Assembly (NCBI RefSeq): GCF_014653155.1
Contig: NZ_BNAF01000015.1
Location: 1-64,000, forward strand
Direction: 5' to 3'
Source of the DNA: Sphingobacterium griseoflavum
Lineage (GTDB): Bacteria; Bacteroidota; Bacteroidia; Sphingobacteriales; Sphingobacteriaceae
DNA length: 64,000 nucleotides
The translations under genes were made by a program, and so were the position numbers. The notes beneath the pieces are model-generated. The model was not told where the DNA came from. It saw only the letters and a program-made list of their open reading frames with translations, and searched no databases. How positions within the stretch are numbered: the stretch's first letter is position 1; each line of letters starts with the position of its first letter. Positions 1-9,406 of the stretch are shown here, piece by piece.

Positions 1-39
1 TAAGATAGAAAATAGCGCGAGGTAAACAAGTAAAAAAAA

Positions 40-77
40 CCGTCCCATAATTACTTATGAGACGGCCTCTTTTTTTT
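40..77. terminator. Rho-independent terminator of upstream unit
   Basis: An 11-pair stem with one mismatch (arms 40-50 and 55-65, loop TTAC) is followed by a T-rich tract at 68-77. An A-tract at 32-39 precedes it, so it could also work for a minus-strand unit. It probably ends a gene lying left of the window. Confidence 0.75.
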
Positions 78-486
78 CGCTGGGTCGGTCGGTTGCTTGT
101 CCGAAAGGCTTTCACATCATTCGTTGACATGTCGTTCCACAGAACTTTCTGACGTCTTTTCAGGTATTTGGGTCGTCGACATATATAGATGTAGCTGATA
201 ATATTTTATAGTAAATGGATAATGCTCTATAAGATCCTCCCCATCGTTTTACGTTACTTTGTTTACGAGGAAGCCCTTCGTTGTTGAGAGTATTTTGCTT
301 GTTTCTTTCAATTTCGTTATTAGGAGGCTTTATTTTGGTGAGTCTAACCAATTTTGTTGTCGAGTAAACTAAATGCTTTTTTTAAAAAGACTTTTTGCAT
401 TTAGAATCTTGATCCGTGATATTATACATTATTATCATTTGTGTCAAAGCTTATTTGCCGACAACCACGTTAGACATAGCGTGTAA
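78..486. other. Intergenic region upstream of the first susC
   Basis: About 400 bases without a convincing gene. A 63-codon minus-strand open frame at 160-351 has no recognisable protein features. No good TAnnTTTG/TTTG promoter pair could be placed here, although the promoter of the susC gene at 487 must lie here or further left. The notable element is the palindrome at 371-402, listed separately. Confidence 0.6.
371..402. promoter_or_regulatory. Nested palindrome upstream of susC, possible operator
   Basis: The inner palindrome AAAAAG-A-CTTTTT (384-396) sits inside outer arms AAATGC (371-376) and GCATTT (397-402), about 85 bases before the susC start. It could be a regulator site or a weak terminator-like hairpin. 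Its function is inferred from symmetry and position only. Confidence 0.3.
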
Positions 487-3400
487 GTGCTAGCGCATAG
501 CGCGATGTCTACGCGAATGAATTTTTTGAACCTATTATATAAAAACAATTTTAAACCGATGAGTTATCAAGCTTATAATAAAAAAGGGATGCTGCGAAAT
601 GGGCTACAGTTGCTTTTTCCTTTGATCGTACTAGTGGCAGCGACGATCTTTCCCTTGTCTAGACTGTCTGCCAAAGCCATTGTGCTCCCCACCATATTCG
701 TCGGCATTAGTGGTAAGGTGGTCGACGAGAGCGGAGAGCCGGTAGCGGGTGCCACTATCCTCGTTAAAGGATCAAAAGCTGGTGTCAAGTCTGGGGAAGA
801 TGGCGTTTTTAACATCAATGTGCCCGATGCGAATAGCACCATTGTGGTGAGCTATGTAGGCTATAAAGTGCAAGAAGTTAACGTGGCTGGTTTATCTACC
901 GTTACGGTTATATTGGAATCGTTAGACGCACTGGACGAAGTGGTTGTCGTAGGATATGGCACACAGCGGGCAAAAGAAATTACGGGCTCGATTGTTTCCG
1001 TCGACATGAAACAATTGGCCGATTTGCCGGTAGCATCTGTTTCGGAGGCTTTGCGCGGTCAAATTCCCGGATTGAATGTTTCCGGGGGCAGCACGCGACC
1101 TGGTGAAATGGCCAATCTGAGTATTCGGCAGCAGTTCAATTGGGGTAAAGATGGAGGAGGAACGGTTCCGCTTGTCATCATTGATGATGTCATTCAAATA
1201 AATCCTCAAAACGGTCAGCCGACCCTGGAAAGATTCAACATGTTAGATGTTTCAGAAATAGAGAGTATCACGGTGCTACGTGACGCCAGTGCGGCTATTT
1301 ATGGATCAAGGGCATCGCAAGGTGCAATTGTCGTGAAAACAAAACGGGGACAAGTTGGTCCACCACGTATATCCTACAGCGGAAAGTTTCAGACCAATGA
1401 TGCCGTCAGCCATGGCAAGGTGATGAATGCGCGTCAATATGGAGAATTTGCCAACAAATTCGGTCGCGCATTAGGGTGGAATGACAATTTTTATTATTCC
1501 GATGCAGAACTGACGCAAATGGAATCCCTGAACTACGATTGGTTGATGAATGATTGGCGCTCGGCCGGCGCGATGCAACACGCGCTGGATTTTAGCGGGG
1601 GGTCAGAAAGAGCGACATACTTTACAGGAGCATCGTTCTACACCCAAAGTCCTAACCTCGGCGCTCAAGATTTTGATCGATGGACATTTCGGGCGGGCTC
1701 CGAGGTAAAGCTTGCCAGTAACTTTCGTCTGGGAGCCACCATAGCGGCTGCCAACACAAGTACAGAGAAGTCTTTCACGAAAATTAACATCAACGACGGT
1801 TCTTACGGTATAGGGGGAGAACAAAATGACTACAATATTCTGCTACATATGCCAAAATACATTCCTTGGGTCTATAATATTGATGGCGTAGATCAATATG
1901 TGTCGCCAGCATTAGGGCCTAATAGATTGGGAAATGTGCGGGGAAATAATTCGTTGTCCAACTGGAATTATTACGAATTATTGAATAACGGGTCCAAAAC
2001 GACAAATAAGGACTTCAATTACAACGCTAATTTTACCCTACAGTATGACGTTCCATTTATTCAAGGTTTATCCTTCAAGTTTAATTACGGGATAACGCAA
2101 AGTGCTACCAACACGGAGCAAGTAATGATGCCGTTGCTATTGTCCCGCTCTAGCAATTCGAACACCCCGGGAAATCACTTATATGGATCCACGACAATAT
2201 GGGATTCACCGGTATTAAATAACGCCAGCTCGCGTGTGACCTATGACAATACGACCTCTAAGAATGATCAGATTAATTTTTTCGCAAATTATAACCAGAC
2301 ATTCGGTGATCATGATATTGGAGGCATGTTTAGTGTCGAAAAGACTACGGCAAACTGGGAGGACCGTTATCAGATTTATGACAATCCCACGCGCGGAGTA
2401 TATAACGGAACGTCGATATCTGCCGGTACGCTGAATACGTCCAACACAATTACTTACCGAACCGTCAGTGGTACATTGTCCTATTTGGGGCGTTTCAATT
2501 ACAGCTACAAGAGTAGATACCTTCTGCAATTCCTTTTCCGGTCGGACGCTTCCACGAATTTTGCACCTGAAAACTATTGGGGTTTCTTTCCAAGCGTTTC
2601 CGCAGGATGGGTAATTTCTGATGAACAATGGTTTGCAGATAACATCACGTGGATGAACTATCTAAAAGTTAGAGGGTCTCTAGGAATTACGGGCAATAGT
2701 AACGTAAAGCCATGGCGATGGACCAGGTTGTACACGGCAGCGACCGATAAGGGAATGGGGTTTGGCAACAATGGGGGACAATATGTAACTGGTATCACAC
2801 CGGATCCCGATCCGAACAGAGACCTACGTTGGGATCGTACCGTTCAAAGAAACCTTGGGTTAGACCTTTCATTCGTTAAATCGCAATTAAATGTTACGCT
2901 TGATGGATATTATAATACCACAACAGATATGTTGACCGATATGTCGGGAGCAATTGATGTACCTATCTCTGTTGGAGGGGCGTTTGCAGAACAGAATTAT
3001 GCGGGTGTAAAGGCGTGGGGAGGAGAGGTCGCCGTGACGTGGAGAAGTCATGTTAATGAATTTAATTACACTGTCGGGATGAACTTTGGGGTAGGGAACT
3101 ACAAAACGACACGTTACTTCGACCAACCATTTGATTATCCTTCACAAATGGATACTAGACGCGCCGTAGGCAACACGGGATATAATAATCCAGTATACGG
3201 CTATCGCACTTGGAAACATACTTCTGGAGGCGACGGTATGCTGCGAACCGATGAGGATATAGATAGGTATTGGGCCTATCTGACCGAAAATGCGGCTAAT
3301 TCGGGTGTAGAAGGCGCCGCGCCGCGGTTCTTTGATATTACAGATAAATCTCAAATGCGAAAAGGAATGTTGGTTTATGAAGACGTACGTGGAGCGTTGG

Positions 3401-3966
3401 ATGCAGACAACAAAACCTATGCGGGGCCTAATGGTGCTATTGAGAAAGGAACGGGTCAGGATTTGGATATTCTTAAAAAATCGGATTTGACATATGCAAT
3501 AACAACCAACCTAAACGCAGGATGGAAAGGAATATCTTTGCAGGCGCAGATCTCCACGAGTTGGGGTGGTGTCAATTATTTAGATTATATAAAACAAGGT
3601 ACCAGCAGCACGCACGCGCTATGGTCGCAACCCCTTTACTTAGCAGATATGTACGATCCGGACACGAATCCCAACGGTTCTTACCCAAACCTTGCTTACT
3701 TCGACCAGTTTGGAGGACGGAATTCTGACTTTTTCATGCTACCCACATTCCGCATGTTTGTGCGCAGTTTAAGTGTAGGTTATTCGCTGCCAAAAGAATG
3801 GGTGAATAAAGCGAAACTCGTGAATGCAAGGATATTTATCTCTGGGAATAACTTATGGGATTTTTACAATCCTTATCCAGGGAGATTCCGCAATATGTAC
3901 GACGTGCCTAATGTCGGTTATCCGACCTTGAGAACTTGGTCCCTAGGTGTTAATTTAGGCTTGTAA
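487..3966 (+). CDS. SusC-family TonB-dependent outer-membrane receptor (first pair)
   Basis: TonB-dependent importer of oligosaccharides in the outer membrane, the transport half of a SusC/SusD complex. An unusually long N-terminal leader holds a hydrophobic export segment at about residues 40-57. A carboxypeptidase-regulatory-like beta-sandwich (about 73-148), the signature DEVVVVGYGT and the plug domain follow, then the 22-strand barrel to residue 1159. There is no STN domain, so ECF anti-sigma signalling through this receptor is unlikely. The frame opens with GTG at 487. ATGs at 505, 559 and 589 are alternatives, and 589 (MLRNGLQLLFPL) would leave a normal-length signal peptide. The gene lies 27 bases before its susD partner. 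The substrate is inferred to be a pectic oligosaccharide from the neighbourhood. Confidence 0.93.
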   Translation: MLAHSAMSTRMNFLNLLYKNNFKPMSYQAYNKKGMLRNGLQLLFPLIVLVAATIFPLSRLSAKAIVLPTIFVGISGKVVDESGEPVAGATILVKGSKAGVKSGEDGVFNINVPDANSTIVVSYVGYKVQEVNVAGLSTVTVILESLDALDEVVVVGYGTQRAKEITGSIVSVDMKQLADLPVASVSEALRGQIPGLNVSGGSTRPGEMANLSIRQQFNWGKDGGGTVPLVIIDDVIQINPQNGQPTLERFNMLDVSEIESITVLRDASAAIYGSRASQGAIVVKTKRGQVGPPRISYSGKFQTNDAVSHGKVMNARQYGEFANKFGRALGWNDNFYYSDAELTQMESLNYDWLMNDWRSAGAMQHALDFSGGSERATYFTGASFYTQSPNLGAQDFDRWTFRAGSEVKLASNFRLGATIAAANTSTEKSFTKININDGSYGIGGEQNDYNILLHMPKYIPWVYNIDGVDQYVSPALGPNRLGNVRGNNSLSNWNYYELLNNGSKTTNKDFNYNANFTLQYDVPFIQGLSFKFNYGITQSATNTEQVMMPLLLSRSSNSNTPGNHLYGSTTIWDSPVLNNASSRVTYDNTTSKNDQINFFANYNQTFGDHDIGGMFSVEKTTANWEDRYQIYDNPTRGVYNGTSISAGTLNTSNTITYRTVSGTLSYLGRFNYSYKSRYLLQFLFRSDASTNFAPENYWGFFPSVSAGWVISDEQWFADNITWMNYLKVRGSLGITGNSNVKPWRWTRLYTAATDKGMGFGNNGGQYVTGITPDPDPNRDLRWDRTVQRNLGLDLSFVKSQLNVTLDGYYNTTTDMLTDMSGAIDVPISVGGAFAEQNYAGVKAWGGEVAVTWRSHVNEFNYTVGMNFGVGNYKTTRYFDQPFDYPSQMDTRRAVGNTGYNNPVYGYRTWKHTSGGDGMLRTDEDIDRYWAYLTENAANSGVEGAAPRFFDITDKSQMRKGMLVYEDVRGALDADNKTYAGPNGAIEKGTGQDLDILKKSDLTYAITTNLNAGWKGISLQAQISTSWGGVNYLDYIKQGTSSTHALWSQPLYLADMYDPDTNPNGSYPNLAYFDQFGGRNSDFFMLPTFRMFVRSLSVGYSLPKEWVNKAKLVNARIFISGNNLWDFYNPYPGRFRNMYDVPNVGYPTLRTWSLGVNLGL

Positions 3967-3993
3967 CAAAAGTAGCTAATAAAGAAAATTACA

Positions 3994-5955
3994 ATGAAAA
4001 AGAAGATATTATTTTTTGCGACACTGACTCTGGCGATCGTTGCCGGCTGTAAAACCGACTTTTTGGAGGAGATGAAAAGTTTCGATAAATACGATGACAG
4101 TATTTTAGAGAATGAACTGCAGACGGGATGGTACATTGATAGGATGTATAATTACTATTTCGTAAACTACCGAAACCCGCAACAGTCCATCGTGGGATTA
4201 TACAACGATAATCGAGCACGTATGACCGAAGAAATTGGAGGTACCGTTACTAATTATACCAACCCTACTACTAATCTACAATTGGCTTCGCAGGCAGATG
4301 GTTACTACGGAAATCCAGTATCTGCAAGCGTTCAGAACAATCCTTACACTCGTATCCGTTTTGCAAACTTTTTAATACAGCGCATTGATCAAGCTGGTTC
4401 CGGCCTGTCGGAGGCTTTCCGTAACACCGCGAAAGGACAAATGTATTTTTTACGGGCGTTGCAATATTTTGACTTGGTACGTGTATATGGTGGCGTTCCG
4501 CTGGTGACGAACGTGCAGCAAAACAGTGCGACGGATGAAACAGTTAGACAGCCTCGGGCAACATCTGCCGAGTGTTTTGATTTAATGGTGAGCGATTTGG
4601 ATTCGGCGGCATTGCTATTGCCCATGCGTTGGGATGCGGCCACAACAAACTATGGTCGCCTTACCGCTGCAGGCGCATTGGCCATGAAAAGCCGCGTGTT
4701 GCTAACGGCGGCAAGTCCGCTGTTCAATAAGGATTGGGACAATACCGGAAGTCAAAAATGGCAGAAAGCGCTTGATGCGAGTCTGGATGCGGAAAGAAAA
4801 CTGACTGCTGCGGGATATGGCCTGTTTGGATCCAATGCGAAGGACTGGGCGGAGATGACATTTCGAGCAGATAATGCGTTCAACCCAGAAGCCTTGATGG
4901 TGTTTTTGCTATCGACCAATTCAGCCAGTTCTGCCGGTTACAACAACAGCTGGGAGAATTCGGTACGGCCTGTTTCTTACCGAGGAGGCGGGGGCATCGG
5001 CGCGACGAAAGAAATGCTTGACCTGTTTCCTCTTGCGGATGGAAGTCGCCCGACAGTTGCTAATTATGTAGATACGTTTTTCTTTGAAAATAGGGAACCA
5101 CGTTTCTACCGGACTTTTGCTTTTTCCGGTTCGAAATGGGGCATCAAAGGTAACGACAATAAATCAACATGGTTCTACAGGTGGAAAGCAAACGCAGAAG
5201 CAAACAGCGGGACCTTTTACGCAAACAACCAAGTAAACAGCCCTGCATTGGTACGTAAGATGTCGAACCCCGCAGCCGACAGCATAAACTTTGCATTCTC
5301 CGGTACCGATATTTTTGAGTATAGGTATGCGGAACTGTTGCTTAACATTGCAGAATGCTATGCCGCAACAGGCGATGTTAATAATGCTGTGGCGTATATA
5401 GGTAAGGTCCGCCAACGCGTAGGCATCCCATCCGCAAACAATTACGGTGTCGGTAGTCTAGGTACGAAATATTCGGCCATAGAAGCCTGTCTATACGAAC
5501 GTCGTGTAGAATTGGCTTATGAAGGGAAGCGATTTTGGGATATACAGCGCTGGATGCTGTATGACAATATTCAGGAGTCCGGCAATTCCGTTCAGAAACT
5601 CGGATTATTGCCAATAAACGGCACAAAAAGAACCGGATATTATTGGCAATCGAAGACTTATGGTAGCGACCCCTTGAGCCCGGCAATTCGAAATATTTTG
5701 ATCGATCCCGATGCAGCCAACTTCCTGACAGAAATCGCAAAGCTTAAGCAGGTATATCGTACGTACTTTACAAGGGCACCGCTTGACCAAGAGTGGGATC
5801 GCGTGAACAACGCGGGCGTTACCATTCTTTTCCGACCAAATTATTACCTTTCTGGGCTCTCTGCAAGTGTGTTGGCCAATAACTCGTGGCTGCAACAAAC
5901 AAAAGGGTGGCTCGATTATTCTGGAGGTATGGGAAGCTACGATTATCAACAATAG
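3994..5955 (+). CDS. SusD/RagB-family surface glycan-binding lipoprotein (first pair)
   Basis: Lipoprotein that captures glycan at the cell surface and lids the SusC barrel encoded just upstream. The signal peptide ends in a clear lipobox, IVAGC, with Cys19 as the lipidated residue. The body shows SusD features: the TPR-like region with AKGQMYFLRALQYFDLVRVYGGVPLV, and the C-terminal ERRVELAYEGKRFWDIQRW block. At 653 residues it is longer than a typical SusD (500-600). It is probably co-transcribed with susC. A hairpin at 5975 and a fresh promoter at 6150 suggest the pair forms its own two-gene operon. Confidence 0.95.
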   Translation: MKKKILFFATLTLAIVAGCKTDFLEEMKSFDKYDDSILENELQTGWYIDRMYNYYFVNYRNPQQSIVGLYNDNRARMTEEIGGTVTNYTNPTTNLQLASQADGYYGNPVSASVQNNPYTRIRFANFLIQRIDQAGSGLSEAFRNTAKGQMYFLRALQYFDLVRVYGGVPLVTNVQQNSATDETVRQPRATSAECFDLMVSDLDSAALLLPMRWDAATTNYGRLTAAGALAMKSRVLLTAASPLFNKDWDNTGSQKWQKALDASLDAERKLTAAGYGLFGSNAKDWAEMTFRADNAFNPEALMVFLLSTNSASSAGYNNSWENSVRPVSYRGGGGIGATKEMLDLFPLADGSRPTVANYVDTFFFENREPRFYRTFAFSGSKWGIKGNDNKSTWFYRWKANAEANSGTFYANNQVNSPALVRKMSNPAADSINFAFSGTDIFEYRYAELLLNIAECYAATGDVNNAVAYIGKVRQRVGIPSANNYGVGSLGTKYSAIEACLYERRVELAYEGKRFWDIQRWMLYDNIQESGNSVQKLGLLPINGTKRTGYYWQSKTYGSDPLSPAIRNILIDPDAANFLTEIAKLKQVYRTYFTRAPLDQEWDRVNNAGVTILFRPNYYLSGLSASVLANNSWLQQTKGWLDYSGGMGSYDYQQ

Positions 5956-5974
5956 CTCTTTTTCCATTGATCAT

Positions 5975-6012
5975 ACGGGGCGCATGATACAATACGCCCC
6001 GTGATGGTTTTA
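5975..6012 (+). terminator. Possible terminator after the first susCD
   Basis: A perfect 8-base inverted repeat, ACGGGGCG (5975-5982) and CGCCCCGT (5995-6002), with a 12-base loop. Only a short, weak T-run follows (GATGGTTTTA), so termination may be partial. Confidence 0.5.
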
Positions 6013-6102
6013 TAATAGCAGCACTCGGTGTCTTTGTTTATACGATAGTGCGGTGTTTTAGCTCCTGTACACTTAATCCCGTCTTTTATGCCGCTAAAAT
6101 GA

Positions 6103-6157
6103 TACAATAGCTAGAGAAAATAATACAACCTTCTGCATACGTTTTTAGCTATGTTTG
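6103..6157 (+). promoter_or_regulatory. Promoter of the 49-kb block with direct-repeat operator
   Basis: A Bacteroidota -7 box TATGTTTG lies at 6150-6157, so transcription should start near 6164. Upstream are two direct half-sites, TACAATA at 6103 and TACAACC at 6124, exactly 21 bases apart. They flank GAGAAAAT at 6114-6121. The same arrangement with the same distances occurs at 57020-57074 before the second enzyme operon. The 21-base period (two helical turns) suits an AraC-type activator such as a hybrid two-component regulator. That identity is inferred, as no regulator gene is visible here. Confidence 0.65.
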
Positions 6158-6268
6158 TACGAGAGACAAAGATAGAGCCTCCCACTTGTTTTTCTAGAAG
6201 TTGGTTAGTAAATTATGGGATAATCACTTTGTTCATCGTATTATAAGCCTTATAGATTCGCTTTTACA

Positions 6269-9200
6269 TTGGAAGATTTTTTTGTATATAGTAGTTTGTG
6301 TGTTAGAAAGTGGATATCCACTTCTTTGGTTGTTTTCGGCGCATGTCTTCTCGGATATGCGCAGAAGCAATCGTCGCCTATCAGCTTGCAAAAAGATCAT
6401 ACCTTGCGCTATACGCCGGATGAACAGGGGAACCGTATGCCTGACTTCTCATATGCTGGCTACATGGCGGGAGGGCAGGCCATACCCTTCGTGCCCGCGA
6501 AGATCCTGGTGCCGTTGCATGATGGCGATGCGACGCTTCGTATCCAGCGTGCGATAGACTATGTCGCACAGCTGCCTTTGGATAAAAATGGATTCCGAGG
6601 AGCCGTGTTGTTGGAAGGCGGAGCCTACCATTTAAATGGTTCACTGAAACTACATACGTCGGGCGTAGTGCTCCGTGGAGCTGGATTTGGCGAAGCAGGA
6701 ACCACCCTTTTTGGTGATGGCGTTGCGCGGGAAACACTAATTAAGGTGCAGGGGAAGGACAATCGCCAATATAGCCTGCAACAGGACATAACCGATGCTT
6801 ATGTTCCCGTAAATGCGATGCATTTTACCGTGGCTGATGCTTCGGCCTATAGCGTGGGCGATGATATCGCCATTACGCGCCCATCAACCCAGGAATGGAT
6901 AGAAGCGATTGGTACCGATCATTTCGGCGGAGGAATCACTTCATTGGGCTGGAAGCCGGGGCAGCGCGAGCTGATGTGGCAACGCAAGATTACAGCAATC
7001 GAAGGAAACAAACTGCTGATCGATGCGCCGATAACCACGGCATTAGATCAGACTTTCGGAATATCCACTGTTCAACGATACTACTGGACCGAACGTCTAG
7101 AGCAGGTCGGTGTAGAAAACCTAAATCTCATTTCAGCATTTGATGCTGCCAATCCAAAAGACGAGGACCATCGCTGGATGGCGATAAGTATCGAAAATGC
7201 CAGTAATGTGTGGGTGCGCCGCATCCAGGTTAAGTATTTTGCAGGATCAGCGGTGTATGTGCTGCCAACAGGAAGCAAAGTAACCGTGGAAGATTGTCTG
7301 TCGCTTAATCCTGTATCGGAGATTGGCGGACAGCGTCGCTATACATTTTACACCAAAGGACAGCAAACGCTGTTTCAAAGGCTATATGCCGAACAGGGCT
7401 ATCACGACTTTGTCGTGGGTTACCTCGCGGCCGGGCCAAATGCTTTCGTACAATGCCAAGCTGTAGAACCACATAGCTTCAGCGGAGCGATTGATAGCTG
7501 GTCATCAGGAGCTCTCTTCGATATGATAGACATCGACGCGCAAGCCCTTAGTTTTAAAAACCGTGGTCAAGATGGACAGGGGGCGGGCTGGACAGCCGCC
7601 AATAGCGTTTTCTGGCAATGTACAGCAGCCCTAGTGGAATGTTTTCAACCGCCCACAGCCCAAAACTGGGCGTTCGGCGTGTGGGCACAATTTCAGGGTG
7701 ATGGTTTTTGGGATCAATCCAACGAATATATCAAACCGCGAAGCCTCTATTATGCACAGTTGCAGGAACGGATAGGGGCTGCTGCAAAAGATAGGGCGGT
7801 GTTGCTCCCCGTATTAACGGAGGCATCAAGTAGCCCTCCAGTTGATGTGGCGATGGAACTGACGAAAAAGGCGGTGGAGCCACCCTTGCAGCTAAAAGAC
7901 TTTATTGCACAGGCTATCGAGCGAGAGCGCTTGCAGGATAATTTAGATGGATTGAAAACAGTTGACCAGCTACCGCCGGCAAAGCGAACCGCTCCTGCAA
8001 ATGCCAAAGCGATGGAACTACGAAGCGGCTGGTTGGTGCGTGGTGAGGAAGTTTTGGTTGGGAAAAAATCCGATATCCAATGGTGGAGCGGTAGTGCACG
8101 TCCATATGGTGCAGCGAAGTCCAAAATACACATTACGCGTTTTGTTCCAGGTGAGGAGGGTCTAGGCTTAACAGACGATCTGGAAGAAACGGCAGACAAC
8201 ATGTTAGCAACGCATACCTTAAGCATCGATCATAATTATGGACTGTGGTATGAACGCCGCCGCGATGACCATGAACGTATCCGCCGTATGGACGGTGAGG
8301 TATGGCCTCCGTTTTACGAATTGCCCTTCGCCAGAAGTGGTCAGGGAACGGCGTACGACGGACTATCTAAATACGATCTGACGAAGTACAATAAATTCTA
8401 TTGGAACAGGTTGAAGCAATTTGCAGATATTGCCGATCAGAAAGGATTGGTGCTGATCCACCAAAACTATTTCCAACATAATATTATCGAAGCGGGTGCC
8501 CACTATTCGGATTTTCCTTGGCGAACGGCAAATAACATCAATGAGGTAGGATTTCCTGAACCTGTTCCTTACGCAGGCGATAAGCGTATTTTTATGGCCG
8601 AGCAGTTTTATGATGTGACCCATCCGGTTCGTCGGGAGCTACATCGCGCCTACATCCGCCAATGTTTGGACAATTTTAAAGACAATACGGGTGTGATACA
8701 AATGATCAGTGCCGAATACACCGGACCGCTGCATTTTGTGGAGTTTTGGATCGATGTCATTGCTGAATGGAAGGAAGAAACGGGCAAAAGCCCGATCATC
8801 GCCCTGAGCACCACCAAAGATGTGCAAGATGCAATCTTGGCCGATCCTAAACGTGCCAAAGAAATCCAGCTTATTGATATACGCTATTGGCATTACCAAG
8901 CCGACGGTTCTGCATACGCGCCACAGGGTGGACAAAATCTAGCTCCTCGCCAGCATGCACGACTATTAAAGCCCAAGAAGACATCCGCCGAACAGGTATA
9001 CCGTGCGGTGAGTGAGTACCGTATGAAGTATCCTGAAAAGGGCGTGCTATACCACGGCGACAATTATCCAGAAATGGCTTGGGCGGTGTTTATGGCGGGT
9101 GGATCTATGGCCAACCTGCCAAAAGTAGAAGCGCCCGGATTTTACGAGGCAGCCGCGACGATGGCTCCGGCACTAGGGCAGGGCACTTGGCTATTAAAGG

Positions 9201-9403
9201 GGCAATCAGGAATTATCCTGTATAGCAATAACACTAAGGGTACAGAGGTTGATTTATCCAGCTTGAAGGGCGCATACAACCTGTTGCATATCGACCCAAA
9301 AACAGGTAAGGTGCTCCGAAAAGAAGCCTTAAAAGGAGGAAAGACGGTGACCGTGAACAATTATAAAAACGCAACAGAGATCCTTTGGATCAAAAAAAAA
9401 TAA
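6269..9403 (+). CDS. Secreted beta-helix plus TIM-barrel-like carbohydrate enzyme (DUF6298-like)
   Basis: A large periplasmic protein, probably a pectin-side-chain hydrolase or lyase of unknown specificity. After the signal peptide, residues of about 85-480 have the look of a right-handed parallel beta-helix of the pectate-lyase type, with a GAVLLEGGAYHLNG opening. Residues of about 620-950 look like a clan-A TIM barrel with FADIADQKGLVLIHQNYFQHN and a candidate acid/base Glu816 in SAEYTG. A small C-terminal beta domain follows. I believe the C-terminal part corresponds to DUF6298, but could not check. The frame starts with TTG at 6269. TTG at 6296 gives a cleaner signal peptide (CVRKWISTSLVVFGACLLGYAQ), and the first in-frame ATG would remove the signal. 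The next gene, a GH140, follows 3 bases later. Confidence 0.75.
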   Translation: MEDFFVYSSLCVRKWISTSLVVFGACLLGYAQKQSSPISLQKDHTLRYTPDEQGNRMPDFSYAGYMAGGQAIPFVPAKILVPLHDGDATLRIQRAIDYVAQLPLDKNGFRGAVLLEGGAYHLNGSLKLHTSGVVLRGAGFGEAGTTLFGDGVARETLIKVQGKDNRQYSLQQDITDAYVPVNAMHFTVADASAYSVGDDIAITRPSTQEWIEAIGTDHFGGGITSLGWKPGQRELMWQRKITAIEGNKLLIDAPITTALDQTFGISTVQRYYWTERLEQVGVENLNLISAFDAANPKDEDHRWMAISIENASNVWVRRIQVKYFAGSAVYVLPTGSKVTVEDCLSLNPVSEIGGQRRYTFYTKGQQTLFQRLYAEQGYHDFVVGYLAAGPNAFVQCQAVEPHSFSGAIDSWSSGALFDMIDIDAQALSFKNRGQDGQGAGWTAANSVFWQCTAALVECFQPPTAQNWAFGVWAQFQGDGFWDQSNEYIKPRSLYYAQLQERIGAAAKDRAVLLPVLTEASSSPPVDVAMELTKKAVEPPLQLKDFIAQAIERERLQDNLDGLKTVDQLPPAKRTAPANAKAMELRSGWLVRGEEVLVGKKSDIQWWSGSARPYGAAKSKIHITRFVPGEEGLGLTDDLEETADNMLATHTLSIDHNYGLWYERRRDDHERIRRMDGEVWPPFYELPFARSGQGTAYDGLSKYDLTKYNKFYWNRLKQFADIADQKGLVLIHQNYFQHNIIEAGAHYSDFPWRTANNINEVGFPEPVPYAGDKRIFMAEQFYDVTHPVRRELHRAYIRQCLDNFKDNTGVIQMISAEYTGPLHFVEFWIDVIAEWKEETGKSPIIALSTTKDVQDAILADPKRAKEIQLIDIRYWHYQADGSAYAPQGGQNLAPRQHARLLKPKKTSAEQVYRAVSEYRMKYPEKGVLYHGDNYPEMAWAVFMAGGSMANLPKVEAPGFYEAAATMAPALGQGTWLLKGQSGIILYSNNTKGTEVDLSSLKGAYNLLHIDPKTGKVLRKEALKGGKTVTVNNYKNATEILWIKKK

Positions 9404-9406
9404 AGC

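Noticed and set aside
160..351. A 63-codon minus-strand open frame in the first intergenic region
   Set aside because: No recognisable domain, signal or conserved start context; the length is expected by chance in this sequence.
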